From assembly GCA_037131165.1 (NCBI GenBank), contig JBAXRO010000026.1, forward strand, positions 1 to 24,719: a DNA stretch of 24,719 nucleotides, written 5' to 3'. Shown here piece by piece: positions 6,036 through 13,700 of this stretch. The notes below the pieces were generated by a model that worked only from the letters and a program-made list of their open reading frames with translations, was not told the DNA's origin and made no database searches. The first letter of the stretch is position 1. Each line of letters begins with the position of its first letter. The stretch comes from WLNJ01 sp037131165. GTDB lineage: Bacteria; Actinomycetota; Thermoleophilia; Solirubrobacterales; Solirubrobacteraceae. A program made the position numbers and the translations under genes.

Positions 6036-6998
6036 TCATCCGATGCGGCGCTGCGGCCCGCCGTCTCCTCGCAGCTTCCCGCAACCGTTGGCGCCAGCTT
6101 CCAACTGGGCATCGCTGGGCGGATCGACAGCCAGGAGTTCCGGGACCGTCACGGCCGTGAGCCGCCTCCGCTCGAGTTCGCCAAGGATCGCCGGCAGCGC
6201 CCTGATGGTCTGGCCGCGGTTCTCGTGCATCAGGACGATCGCCCCGGGCTTGAGCCCGGCGATCACGTTGCGCTCGATCCCCGCGTAGTTCGCCCCGGCT
6301 GAATCGCCGGAGTCGACGTCCCAGATGATCTGGGCCATGCCGAGTTCGGAGCTGATCGAGTCGATCGATTCGTTGCGTGCCCCGTAGGGCGGCCGGAAGA
6401 CCTGGACCTTGGCTCCAGTCACATCCTCCGCGAGCCGCTTGGTGTCGGCCACCTCGCGGCGAGCCGAGGCGAGGTCGAGGCCTGGCAGGTACGGGTGACT
6501 CCATGAGTGGTTGGCGATCGCGGCGATCTCGGCCTCGCGCTCCGGCCAGCCCTTCCATGCCGGATCCTTGAGCCTGTTGCCGACGAGGAAGAAGGTCGAG
6601 CGCGCCTTCCACTGGCGAAGCTTCTTGACGGCGAAGTGGGTGTACGGCCCCGGGCCGTCGTCGAATGTCAGGGCGACGTAGCGACCCTTACTCCCGCCGC
6701 CGCAATAGACCGGCTTGCCGACCTTGACCAGCCGCTCGACTGCCGCCGCCTCCTGCGCCGGGGTGCTGATCGGCGTCGTCCAGTCACTCCGCGCGGGCCG
6801 GGCCGACCGGCTGCTCGTCTCGCCGGTCCCGGCCGCGGTCACTCGATTCCCCTCTGAGCGCCCTCCGCCTGTCGCGAGCGCGATCCCAACCCCGGCGATG
6901 GCGAGCACCAGCGCGGCGGCGGCCGCCAGCCTGATCCTCAGTGTCCGCGAGCGGCTCTCGTCGCGCCTTGCGTTCAGGTCGTCTGGGTCGTGGACCAC
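6036..6998 (-). CDS. Membrane-anchored polysaccharide deacetylase (NodB/CE4 family)
   Basis: The 320-aa product starts at GTG 6998, 19 nt after the serS stop. An ATG at 7103 would overlap serS and is disfavoured. A single N-terminal membrane anchor lies at about 22-42 after a charged cytoplasmic tail, so the catalytic domain faces outward. CE4 motifs appear in order: TFDDGP (111-116; catalytic Asp and metal Asp), HSWSH (164-168; metal His pair), RPPYG (202-206), WDVDSGD (226-232) and LMHE (256-259; catalytic His). It should remove N- or O-acetyl groups from a cell-wall or capsular sugar polymer, with the exact substrate unknown. It follows serS closely and probably shares its transcript. Confidence 0.9.
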   Translation of the reverse strand: MVHDPDDLNARRDESRSRTLRIRLAAAAALVLAIAGVGIALATGGGRSEGNRVTAAGTGETSSRSARPARSDWTTPISTPAQEAAAVERLVKVGKPVYCGGGSKGRYVALTFDDGPGPYTHFAVKKLRQWKARSTFFLVGNRLKDPAWKGWPEREAEIAAIANHSWSHPYLPGLDLASARREVADTKRLAEDVTGAKVQVFRPPYGARNESIDSISSELGMAQIIWDVDSGDSAGANYAGIERNVIAGLKPGAIVLMHENRGQTIRALPAILGELERRRLTAVTVPELLAVDPPSDAQLEAGANGCGKLRGDGGPQRRIG

Positions 6999-7017
6999 GA
7001 CCCGATTGTTGCCGAAC

Positions 7018-8253
7018 TCAGGCGGGGGCGACGAGGGTGGCAGGTGCCCCGCGCTCGACGAGCACCTGCGGCAGCTCGACGCTGCCGTCGTCGCGCTGGC
7101 CATTCTCGAGCAGGGCGATCAGCGTCCTGCCAACGGCCACTGCGGTGCCGTTGAGGGTGTGGAGCACCTCGGGCTTGCCTCCCCCTTCGGGCCGCATCCT
7201 GATCCCGAGGCGCCTCGCTTGGAAGTCGGTCGTGTTCGAGCAGGAGGTCAACTCGCGCCAGCGGCCCTGGCCGGGGAGCCAAGCCTCGCAGTCGTACTTC
7301 TTGGCGGCGGAAGCCCCGAGGTCGTTGACTGCGATGTTGACGACCCGGTAAGGGATCGAGAGCTCGGTCAGGATCCGCTCCTCGAGCGCGAGGATCCGAT
7401 CGTGCTCGTCCTCGGACTGGTCAGGCGGCACGAGGCTGAACATCTCGACCTTGTCGAACTGGTGCACCCGGAAGATCCCGCGCGTGTCGCGACCGGCCGC
7501 CCCGGCCTCGCGACGGAAGCACGGCGAGAAACCGGCGTAACGCAGCGGGAGGTCCGCCTGCTCGAGGATCTCCCCGGTGTGCAGGCCGGCAAGCGCGACC
7601 TCGCTCGTACCGGTCAGGTAAAGGTCGTCGTCCGCGAGTCGGTAGATCTGCTGTTCGGTGTCGGGCAGGAACCCGGTTCCGTAGAGAGCCTCCTCGCGGA
7701 CCAGCACCGGCGGGATCACGGGCTCGAACCCTTCGCCGCCGAGCAGCTCGAGCGCGTAGCGCACGAGGGCGAGCTCGACCATCACGAGCGGCCCGCGCAA
7801 GTAGGCGAAGCGCGAGCCCGACAGCCGGGCGCCGCGCTCCATGTCGACCATCGAGCCCGCCAAGTCGAGGTGGTCGCGTCCTTCGCGGCCGGACTCGCCA
7901 ACCTCGCGAATGACTGTGTCTTCGTCAGCGGAGTCGGGCGATGGCGGGTTCGGGATCGTGGCGAGCGCCGAATCGAGTGTGGCCCGCGCTGCCGCTTCGG
8001 CGTCGGATGCTTCCCTGCCGGCAGCGGCGAGCTTCGACATCTCCTCGCGCTCCTCCTCGGTCGGCGCACCCTTGCGCCCCTTCGAGGCCGCGTTCAGCTC
8101 GGCTCGCGCGGCCTCGGCCGCGGCGGTTGCGTCCCGCCAGGCGGAGTCGAGCGCGAGAACCTCGTCTAGCCGCTGCTCGGATCCGTCCTGCCTGCGAGCG
8201 AGGGCGACACGGATCGAGTCCGGATCGCCGCGCAGTGCCTTCAGGTCGAGCAC
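7018..8253 (-). CDS. serS: Seryl-tRNA synthetase
   Basis: This class II synthetase charges tRNA-Ser with serine in the cytoplasm. From GTG 8253 it is 411 aa and begins MLDLKALRGDPD, the typical SerRS N-terminus; the open frame upstream to 8463 lacks family similarity. Residues about 25-105 form the alanine/charged coiled-coil arm that reads the long variable arm of tRNA-Ser. Motif 1 lies around 153-185, the TGTSEVAL serine/ATP segment at 214-221, motif 2 FRREAG...RGIFRVHQFDKVE at 246-270, and motif 3 NGTAVAVGRTLIALLEN at 368-384. It lies between a cytochrome c gene (46 bp upstream) and a deacetylase gene. Two tRNA-Ser genes are about 7 kb away in the same window. Confidence 0.96.
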   Translation of the reverse strand: MLDLKALRGDPDSIRVALARRQDGSEQRLDEVLALDSAWRDATAAAEAARAELNAASKGRKGAPTEEEREEMSKLAAAGREASDAEAAARATLDSALATIPNPPSPDSADEDTVIREVGESGREGRDHLDLAGSMVDMERGARLSGSRFAYLRGPLVMVELALVRYALELLGGEGFEPVIPPVLVREEALYGTGFLPDTEQQIYRLADDDLYLTGTSEVALAGLHTGEILEQADLPLRYAGFSPCFRREAGAAGRDTRGIFRVHQFDKVEMFSLVPPDQSEDEHDRILALEERILTELSIPYRVVNIAVNDLGASAAKKYDCEAWLPGQGRWRELTSCSNTTDFQARRLGIRMRPEGGGKPEVLHTLNGTAVAVGRTLIALLENGQRDDGSVELPQVLVERGAPATLVAPA

Positions 8254-8299
8254 CGATGCCTCCGGCGCGGTTGGTCGGTCACGGGAAGGTGACCGCCGG

Positions 8300-9028
8300 T
8301 CAGCGGCCGACCTTCTGGAGGTAGGCGACGAGGCCGTTGATCTGCTCGGCCGTGAGGATCTGCCCGAACGTACCCGGCATCGCGCCCTTGACGTAGGGCT
8401 TCTCGACCACTGCGTTCGGGTTGACGATCGACTGCTTGAGCATCGCTGCCGAGTCGTTGCCAACCTTGTTGAGGCTCGGGCCTACCTTGCCGTTGGCTCC
8501 GGCAGCCGAAAGCTGGTGGCAGGCACCACAACCATTCTGGGCAAAGACGCTGGCGCCGATCGCGGCGAGGTCCTGCTTGGGAGCGGTCGGCGGCGGTGTC
8601 GAGCTGCCGCCCATCCCGGAGTCGCCCGGCGAGGGCGGGGTGTTGACGTCCTTGCCGGAGTACTTGGCGACGAACTTCGCGACGATCTCGGCGTCAGCCC
8701 CGGTGACGATGTTCTGCGGCATCACGGCTCCGGAGAAGCCGCCGTTCTGGATCGCGTAGATCGCCCGCTGGTAGCTCTCCTTGCGGACGTTGAAGTTGGG
8801 ACCGTTGACCCGCTGTGCCTTGGCGACATTGGCTGCGGAGCCGCGGGAGGCCGCTGCTCCGAGCGTGTGGCAGCCGGCGCACCGTTCCTGGAAGAGGACG
8901 GCGCCGCGCTCCATCGCAGGATCGTTGGAGGCAACCTGGATCTTCTCGGTGCCGCAGGCGCTCAGGGTCGCCACGGAGGAGACAGCGAGGGCTGCCAGCG
9001 CGAGAGTTGCCTTCCGGGTACGGATCAT
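8300..9028 (-). CDS. Diheme c-type cytochrome lipoprotein
   Basis: The 242-aa electron carrier is predicted on the outer face of the membrane. A short signal peptide ends in lipobox LSAC (Cys25). The first cytochrome c domain has CAGCH at 50-54 and candidate axial Met103 in GAVMPQN. A Pro/Gly/Ser-rich linker spans about 129-150. The second domain has CGACH at 167-171 and candidate Met217 in GAMPGTF. Its partner is not in the window; aerobic terminal oxidases or a quinol:cytochrome c oxidoreductase are the usual ones. It is the first gene of the minus-strand series leading to serS. Confidence 0.9.
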   Translation of the reverse strand: MIRTRKATLALAALAVSSVATLSACGTEKIQVASNDPAMERGAVLFQERCAGCHTLGAAASRGSAANVAKAQRVNGPNFNVRKESYQRAIYAIQNGGFSGAVMPQNIVTGADAEIVAKFVAKYSGKDVNTPPSPGDSGMGGSSTPPPTAPKQDLAAIGASVFAQNGCGACHQLSAAGANGKVGPSLNKVGNDSAAMLKQSIVNPNAVVEKPYVKGAMPGTFGQILTAEQINGLVAYLQKVGR

Positions 9029-9104
9029 CGGCGTCGGATCCTAGCCGACCTCCCCGGCGCCCGGTCGGCAGGGAACGGATAGTTGGCGCCGAAGACCTAC
9101 TCAT

Positions 9105-9198
9105 CCCCGGCGCCGGCTCGTGGACTGACCCTTGTGTCTTTGACGGTTCAACGGCAAGGCGTCCTCCAACGGCGGCAACCGAGAGGCCGGCGCCGGGG
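9105..9198. repeat. 13-bp inverted repeat in divergent intergenic region
   Basis: CCCCGGCGCCGGC at 9105-9117 is the exact reverse complement of GCCGGCGCCGGGG at 9186-9198, with 68 bp between. Each arm is itself largely palindromic (CCGGCGCCGG). It lies in the 198-bp gap between the divergent cytochrome c and flavin reductase genes. In this GC-rich context it could be chance or a regulatory/structural element. The rest of the gap shows no gene. Confidence 0.4.
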
Positions 9199-9226
9199 CC
9201 TCTTGCCCGCCGTCCTGCGATCATCG

Positions 9227-9742
9227 ATGGCGATGTCGACAGACCTTTCCACTCCCAGCCCCGAAGCGCTGCGCGACGTGTTCGCCCGTTTCCCGACAGG
9301 GGTGGCGGTCGTCTGTGTGCGCGATCCCGAGGGAATCTCGGGTGGGATGACGGCCAACGCAATCTGCTCGCTGTCGCTCGATCCGCTGCTGGTGCTCGTC
9401 TGCTTCCAGCGCGAAGCGAGGACCCTCCCGCTCGTCGAGCGGGCCGGGCGGTTCTCGATCAGCATCCTCGAGGCGGGGCGGGGCGACCTCGCCAAGCGGT
9501 TCGCCTCGAGGGAGATAGCGGAGTCGGACAAACTGGAAGGCGTCCCGTTCAGCGAGGTCGCCGGCCTGCCCGTGCTTGATGCGGCGATCGCCTGGACCGT
9601 CTGTTCCGTGCGGGAACTTCTCCCCGGAGGCGATCACACGATTGCGATCGGCGAGGTCGAATCACTCGGCAGCCGCGAGGGCGATCCGCTCGTCTGGCAC
9701 CGCGGCAGCTTCACCGGTCTCGAACCGGCTGACTCTCAGTAG
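9227..9742 (+). CDS. Flavin reductase-like, FMN-binding split-barrel protein
   Basis: The 171-aa product from ATG 9227 (a second ATG lies two codons on) is full length for the flavin reductase-like domain family. The pattern RFPTGVAVV (21-29), GGMTANAICSLSLDPLLVLV (39-58), FSISIL (76-81) and GDHTIAIGEV (135-144) matches the FMN-binding split barrel seen in flavin reductases that feed two-component monooxygenases. No monooxygenase partner is adjacent, so the substrate is unknown. Longer in-frame starts to 9083 give low-complexity Arg-rich sequence without family similarity. No Shine-Dalgarno is visible. The last 7 bp overlap the convergent membrane protein gene. Confidence 0.85.
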   Translation: MAMSTDLSTPSPEALRDVFARFPTGVAVVCVRDPEGISGGMTANAICSLSLDPLLVLVCFQREARTLPLVERAGRFSISILEAGRGDLAKRFASREIAESDKLEGVPFSEVAGLPVLDAAIAWTVCSVRELLPGGDHTIAIGEVESLGSREGDPLVWHRGSFTGLEPADSQ

Positions 9743-10179
9743 AGAGCCGCCGCCCTAAGCAGCAGGGCGGCACAGACCAGCAGCGAGACAGCCTCGACTC
9801 CGAGTTCACGGAGCGCAATCCGCCGAGCAAGGCGGTTCTGTTCGACCGGCTCGAGCCGGGCGACCTCTTGGGAATCGGCGATTCCCTCCCGAGCCAGCAC
9901 CGACGCGGCCGACGAGAGCCTGAGCTGCTCGGCCACGAACGAAATTGCTGCCGCCATCAGCGAGTACCCATACTGGAGTCCGCGACCGGGCTCGCCGGCC
10001 CCGGCGAACAGGACCGCGCCGAAGGCCGCTGCGATCACGATCGCGACCTGGGCGAAGCGGATCGCGAACCACGCCCTGGGGTGGGCGAAGCCGGAGCGGA
10101 AGGCCACTCCGCCGATCGCGGCAGCGATCAGGCAGATGACTGCCGCTATGGCACAGACGACTTCGAAGGCGGGGGTCAT
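9736..10179 (-). CDS. Small membrane protein of unknown function
   Basis: The 147-aa product is not recognised as a named family. It shows four hydrophobic segments, at about residues 4-26, 40-62, 68-86 and 128-146. A charged loop at about 87-127 is rich in Arg, Glu and Ala (LAREGIADSQEVARLEPVEQN). It is transcribed divergently from nuoA across a 121-bp intergenic region and overlaps the flavin reductase gene tail to tail by 7 bp. Promoter-like TTTTGG-17-TATACG lies just upstream. Its place next to nuoA may suggest a membrane or respiratory role, but that is only positional inference. Confidence 0.7.
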   Translation of the reverse strand: MTPAFEVVCAIAAVICLIAAAIGGVAFRSGFAHPRAWFAIRFAQVAIVIAAAFGAVLFAGAGEPGRGLQYGYSLMAAAISFVAEQLRLSSAASVLAREGIADSQEVARLEPVEQNRLARRIALRELGVEAVSLLVCAALLLRAAALY

Positions 10180-10198
10180 CGGCGGTCACCCAGCGGCC

Positions 10199-10227
10199 CG
10201 TATAGCCCTTGAGACGAAAAGCCAAAA
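10199..10227 (-). promoter_or_regulatory. Putative promoter of the small membrane protein gene
   Basis: On the minus strand, TTTTGG (10227-10222) and TATACG (10204-10199) are separated by 17 bp, with the start codon 20 bp downstream at 10179. The match to the -35 consensus is partial. The -35 end touches the inverted repeat at 10227-10242. Confidence 0.4.
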
Positions 10228-10259
10228 GTGCCATTCAGCACTAAGTAACAGGTTGTTAC
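10227..10259. promoter_or_regulatory. Two adjacent inverted repeats upstream of nuoA, possible operators
   Basis: AGTGC-CATTCA-GCACT (10227-10242) and GTAACA-GGT-TGTTAC (10245-10259) lie side by side in an unusually AT-rich stretch. The second overlaps the candidate nuo -35 element and the first overlaps the divergent -35. Neither matches the Rex consensus of the TTGTGA...TCACAA type. They could bind a regulator controlling both directions. Confidence 0.45.
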
Positions 10260-10285
10260 AAAGTCCCCGTCGACACTGATATACA
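10256..10285 (+). promoter_or_regulatory. Putative promoter of the nuo operon
   Basis: TTACAA (10256-10261) and TATACA (10280-10285) are spaced by 18 bp, ending 15 bp before the nuoA ATG at 10301. No Shine-Dalgarno sits in between, so the transcript would have a very short leader. This is the only AT-rich promoter-like segment before a 14.4-kb run of coupled genes. Confidence 0.45.
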
Positions 10286-10300
10286 TCGCCGACCCGTCCC

Positions 10301-10663
10301 ATGTTGAACAGCTACCTGCCAGCAATCGTCTTCCTCTTCCTCGGTGCCACCGTCGGTGGCGCTTTCGCTGTGATGAACGGCTTCCTCGGGCCGAAGACGA
10401 ACAGGCGCTCCAACACCAAGACGACACCCTACGAGTGCGGTCTCCCGTCGGAGGTCCAGCAGGGTTTCCGCTTCGGGATTTCCTTCTACATGATCGCCAT
10501 GCTCTTCATCCTGTTCGACATCGAGGTCGTCTTCCTCTACCCGATCGCCGTGCAACTCAAGGCTTTCGGCACCTTCGCCCTGATCGAGGCTTCGGTCTTC
10601 ATCGTCCTGCTGTTCGTCGGCTTCGGCTACGCGTGGAGGCGCGGGGCTCTCTCATGGCGGTGA
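10301..10663 (+). CDS. nuoA: NADH-quinone oxidoreductase subunit A
   Basis: The 120-aa, three-helix membrane subunit lies at the junction of the peripheral and membrane arms of complex I, near the quinone channel. Hydrophobic segments lie near 5-27, 60-82 and 88-110. Family signatures TPYECG (42-47) and FDIEVVFLYP are present, including the conserved acidic pair in the second helix. It opens the operon about 15 bp after a candidate -10 element and lacks a visible Shine-Dalgarno. Its last 10 bases overlap nuoB. Confidence 0.95.
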   Translation: MLNSYLPAIVFLFLGATVGGAFAVMNGFLGPKTNRRSNTKTTPYECGLPSEVQQGFRFGISFYMIAMLFILFDIEVVFLYPIAVQLKAFGTFALIEASVFIVLLFVGFGYAWRRGALSWR

Positions 10664-11310
10664 CGCGGGAACCACTCGGCGACGACTTCCGCTCGAGCCA
10701 GTTGCGCGCCCGGGACATGCTGCGGGGCGACCTCGAAGGCCCCGATCTGGAGAAGTACGTCGAGGAGAGGGTGCTCACAACCACCCTCGAGAAGGCCGTC
10801 TCCTGGGCGCGGGGCAACGCGATGTTCCCTGCAACCTTCGGCCTTGCCTGCTGCGCCATCGAGATGATGTCGATCGTCGCCGGCCGCGTGGACGTCGGCC
10901 GCTTCGGCTTCGAGGCATTCCGTGCCTCACCCCGACAGGCAGACCTGCTGATCCTCTCCGGCCGCGTCTCGATCAAGATGGCCCCGGTCGTGCGCCGCAT
11001 CTACGACCAGATGCTCGAACCGAAGTGGACGATCGCGATGGGAGCCTGCTGCTCCTCCCAGGGCGTCTTCAACAACTACGCGATCGTACCGGCCGACAAG
11101 TTCATGCCGATCGACGTCCACGTGCCGGGCTGCCCGCCCCGGCCGGAGGCTTTGATGCACGGCATCCTCCAGCTGCGCGACATGATCCAGGGCGACCCGT
11201 CCGCGGGTTGGCGCGAGCGCTACGGAGCGACGGGAACCGAGGAGATCCTGCCTGCCAACCTCGGCGATGACTCGATCAACGTCCTTGGCGGGGGCGAGCC
11301 ACTTGCCTGA
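10654..11310 (+). CDS. nuoB: NADH-quinone oxidoreductase subunit B
   Basis: The 218-aa peripheral-arm subunit holds cluster N2, the last iron-sulfur centre before quinone. The four ligands fit the family pattern: the adjacent pair Cys66-Cys67 in GLACCAIEMM, Cys132 in GACCSSQG and Cys160 in VPGCPPRPE. ATG 10654 starts inside the end of nuoA, with GGAGG about 14 nt upstream. The C-terminal 40 residues extend beyond the core fold and are poorly conserved. It partners with NuoD to form the quinone site. Confidence 0.96.
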   Translation: MAVTREPLGDDFRSSQLRARDMLRGDLEGPDLEKYVEERVLTTTLEKAVSWARGNAMFPATFGLACCAIEMMSIVAGRVDVGRFGFEAFRASPRQADLLILSGRVSIKMAPVVRRIYDQMLEPKWTIAMGACCSSQGVFNNYAIVPADKFMPIDVHVPGCPPRPEALMHGILQLRDMIQGDPSAGWRERYGATGTEEILPANLGDDSINVLGGGEPLA

Positions 11311-11812
11311 TTCGACCGGCCTCGAGCTGATCGCAGGCGAACTGCGCGACCAGGCTCCCGGATCGGTCGTCAGGACCGACCACAGCCACGGTCGTGCCGA
11401 GCTGGAGATCGCCCCCGAGGCGGTCCTGCCGGTGATCGGGATGCTCAAGGAGCGCGGCTGGAACTTCCTCGTCTCGGTCCACGGCCTCGACTACTGGCCC
11501 GATGAGCCCCGCCTCGGGGTGATCTGGGAGCTGCTCGACATGAAGACGGTCGACAGGATCACCGTCAAGACGCGCGTGACGATCGAGAAGCCCGAAGTCG
11601 CGAGCGTCTGCGGCCTGTGGTCCGGGGCAAACCACCCCGAGCGCGAGGTCTACGACATGTTCGGGGTCGTCTTCGAGGGCCATCCCGACCTGCGGCGGAT
11701 CCTGATGCCTGAGGACTACGAGGGGCATCCCCAGCGCCGCGACTTCCCGATCGGTGGCGAAGAGGTCCTCTTCACCTACAACGAAGAGACGATGCCGGGG
11801 TGGACCAAGTGA
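11267..11812 (+). CDS. nuoC: NADH-quinone oxidoreductase subunit C
   Basis: This is the 30-kDa-type structural subunit of the Q-module (181 aa from ATG 11267). The family core is clear: FLVSVHGLDYWP near 68-79, then the C-terminal signature ANHPEREVYDMFGVVFEGHPDLRRILMPEDYEGHPQRRDFP split over residues about 126-166. The start is uncertain. ATG 11267 overlaps nuoB by 44 bases without a Shine-Dalgarno, whereas in-frame TTG 11303 has GGCGGGGGCGAG just upstream and overlaps by 8, which resembles the other junctions. nuoC and nuoD are separate genes here, unlike the fused nuoCD of E. coli. Confidence 0.93.
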   Translation: MTRSTSLAGASHLPDSTGLELIAGELRDQAPGSVVRTDHSHGRAELEIAPEAVLPVIGMLKERGWNFLVSVHGLDYWPDEPRLGVIWELLDMKTVDRITVKTRVTIEKPEVASVCGLWSGANHPEREVYDMFGVVFEGHPDLRRILMPEDYEGHPQRRDFPIGGEEVLFTYNEETMPGWTK

Positions 11813-13053
11813 GCACTCCCGACCTCAGCGATTACCGCAAGCAGGAGGAGTCGATCACGATGGCCCAGGTGCCGACGGACGGCACCTCGTCGGAGCTGCT
11901 GACCCTCAACATCGGCCCTCACCACCCCGCGACCCACGGCGTCCTGCGGCTGATCGTCACCCTCGAGGGGGAGATCGTCCGCGACATCAAGCCGGTGATC
12001 GGCTACGTCCACACCGGGATCGAGAAGACGGCCGAGCAGAAGGCCTACTGGAAGGTGATCCCCGTCGTCGAGCGGATGGATTACCTCTCCTACTACTTCA
12101 ACGCGATGACCTTCTGCGGCTCGGTCGAGGAGCTGGCCGGAATCGAGGTACCCAAGCGCGCCCAGTACTTGCGGGTGATCCACATGGAGCTCAACCGGAT
12201 CATGAGCCACCTCGTCTGGCTCGGGACGAGCGCCCTGGACCTCGGCGCGATCTCGATGTTCTGGTACTGCTTCCGCGAGCGCGACTCGATCCTCGACCTG
12301 TTCGAGATGAGCTCGGGCCAGAGGATGCACACCCGCTACTTCCAGGTCGGCGGCGTGATCGAGGACATCCCCAACGGCTTCGAGGAGAACCTGCGGCGGT
12401 TCATCAAGACGATGCCCGAGCGCGCCGACCAGTACGCCGACCTGCTCGAGAAGAACGAGATCGTCCTGCAGCGACTGCGCGGCACCTGCCCGCTGTCGGA
12501 GGAACGGATGCTCGACATCGGCGTGACCGGACCATTGCTGCGTGCGGCCGGCAACCCGTGGGACCTGCGCAAGGCAGCGCCCTACTCCTCGTACGAGGAC
12601 TTCGACTTCAAGATCCCGGTCGGGACGGTCGGCGACAACTACGACCGCTACCGGGTGCGCCACGCAGAGATCTACGAGTCGGTCAAGATCATCGAGCAGG
12701 CGCTCGACGGCCTGCCCGAGGGACCGTTCATCACCGAGGACCGCAAGTACGCGCTGCCCCCGCGACATGAGCTCGCGACCTCGATGGAGGCGCTGATCCA
12801 CCACTTCAAGCTCGTCACCGAGGGCTTCCGCGTGCCCGAGGGCGAGGCCTACTTCCCGATCGAGTCGCCGCGCGGCGAGCTCGGCTGCTTCATCCGCTCC
12901 GACGGCTCCAGCAAGCCGGCCCGCGTCCACATGCGCGACCCCTCGTTCGTGAACCTGCAGGCGACGGCCGAGATGTGCCGCGACAGCTACATCGCGGACT
13001 TGATCGCGACCCTCGCGATGGTCGACCCGGTGCTCGGGGGAATCGACCGATGA
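11809..13053 (+). CDS. nuoD: NADH-quinone oxidoreductase subunit D
   Basis: The 414-aa, 49-kDa-type subunit is related to the [NiFe]-hydrogenase large subunit and forms the quinone pocket with NuoB. GTG 11809 overlaps the nuoC stop as GTGA and has GGGGTGG upstream, so it is preferred over GTG 11800. Family signatures include GPHHPATHGVLRL near residue 36, GYVHTGIEK with the quinone-site region, RMDYLSYYFN, and the C-terminal SPRGELGCF and MRDPSFVNLQ. The usual Gln of GPQHPATHG is His here. It overlaps nuoE by 4 bp. Confidence 0.96.
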   Translation: MSTPDLSDYRKQEESITMAQVPTDGTSSELLTLNIGPHHPATHGVLRLIVTLEGEIVRDIKPVIGYVHTGIEKTAEQKAYWKVIPVVERMDYLSYYFNAMTFCGSVEELAGIEVPKRAQYLRVIHMELNRIMSHLVWLGTSALDLGAISMFWYCFRERDSILDLFEMSSGQRMHTRYFQVGGVIEDIPNGFEENLRRFIKTMPERADQYADLLEKNEIVLQRLRGTCPLSEERMLDIGVTGPLLRAAGNPWDLRKAAPYSSYEDFDFKIPVGTVGDNYDRYRVRHAEIYESVKIIEQALDGLPEGPFITEDRKYALPPRHELATSMEALIHHFKLVTEGFRVPEGEAYFPIESPRGELGCFIRSDGSSKPARVHMRDPSFVNLQATAEMCRDSYIADLIATLAMVDPVLGGIDR

Positions 13054-13700
13054 GCGAAGTCACGAGGTTCACCCACGGCTCCAGGGTCCCCGGCTGGGAC
13101 GACGCAGTCGACCCCGACAAGGCGCCGTCCCCGGTCCCCGACCCTGCGACCACCCCGGTCCCGGACGAGCTCCGCGCAGAGATCGAGGCCGAGATGGCGA
13201 AGTACCCGCAGTTCCGCTCTGCCCTGATCCCCGCCCTTCACGCCGCCCAGCGACTCCACGGCTGGTGCTCGCCCGAGGCGATCGAGCAGGTTGCCTGCGT
13301 CATGCGGATCACCCCCGGCGAGGCCGCTGCGGTCGCGACCTTCTACGACATGTTCGAGACCAAGCCTGTCGGCAGCCAGACGATCTACGTCTGCACGAAC
13401 ATCTCCTGCTCGCTTCGCGGCGGCGACCGGATCCTCGCGCGGATGAAGGCGGCAGCCGACGGCGACGAGGACTTCAACATCCGTGGCTTCGAGTGCCTCG
13501 GAGCCTGCGACATGGCGCCGATGGCGTCGGTCAACGGCGAGTACGTCGGTCCGCTCGACGACGGCGACTGCGACCTGATCATCGAGCAGGTCCGGGCCGG
13601 GGGCGAGATCCTTCCCGCCAAGAACCTGCGCAATCGCGAATGCGCCGACCCCGCAGGCCGGGCCGTCGGCGGCACCCCAACCGACGGAGGCGAGTCATGA
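13050..13700 (+). CDS. nuoE: NADH-quinone oxidoreductase subunit E
   Basis: The 216-aa, 24-kDa-type subunit has a thioredoxin-like fold carrying the [2Fe-2S] cluster N1a. Ligands are Cys115 and Cys120 (CTNISC) with Cys149 and Cys153 (CLGAC). The ATG lies in an ATGA overlap with nuoD. The first about 35 residues, rich in Pro and Asp, and the last about 25 extend past the core fold and look disordered. It works beside NuoF at the NADH end of the complex. Confidence 0.95.
   Translation: MSEVTRFTHGSRVPGWDDAVDPDKAPSPVPDPATTPVPDELRAEIEAEMAKYPQFRSALIPALHAAQRLHGWCSPEAIEQVACVMRITPGEAAAVATFYDMFETKPVGSQTIYVCTNISCSLRGGDRILARMKAAADGDEDFNIRGFECLGACDMAPMASVNGEYVGPLDDGDCDLIIEQVRAGGEILPAKNLRNRECADPAGRAVGGTPTDGGES

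Noticed and set aside
8254..8463. 70-codon N-terminal extension of seryl-tRNA synthetase
   Set aside because: The extension is Ser/Arg low complexity and overlaps the cytochrome c gene in another frame. GTG 8253 gives the standard SerRS N-terminus.
10227..10259. Rex (redox-sensing repressor) operator upstream of nuoA
   Set aside because: The dyads do not contain the TTGTGA/TCACAA half-sites.
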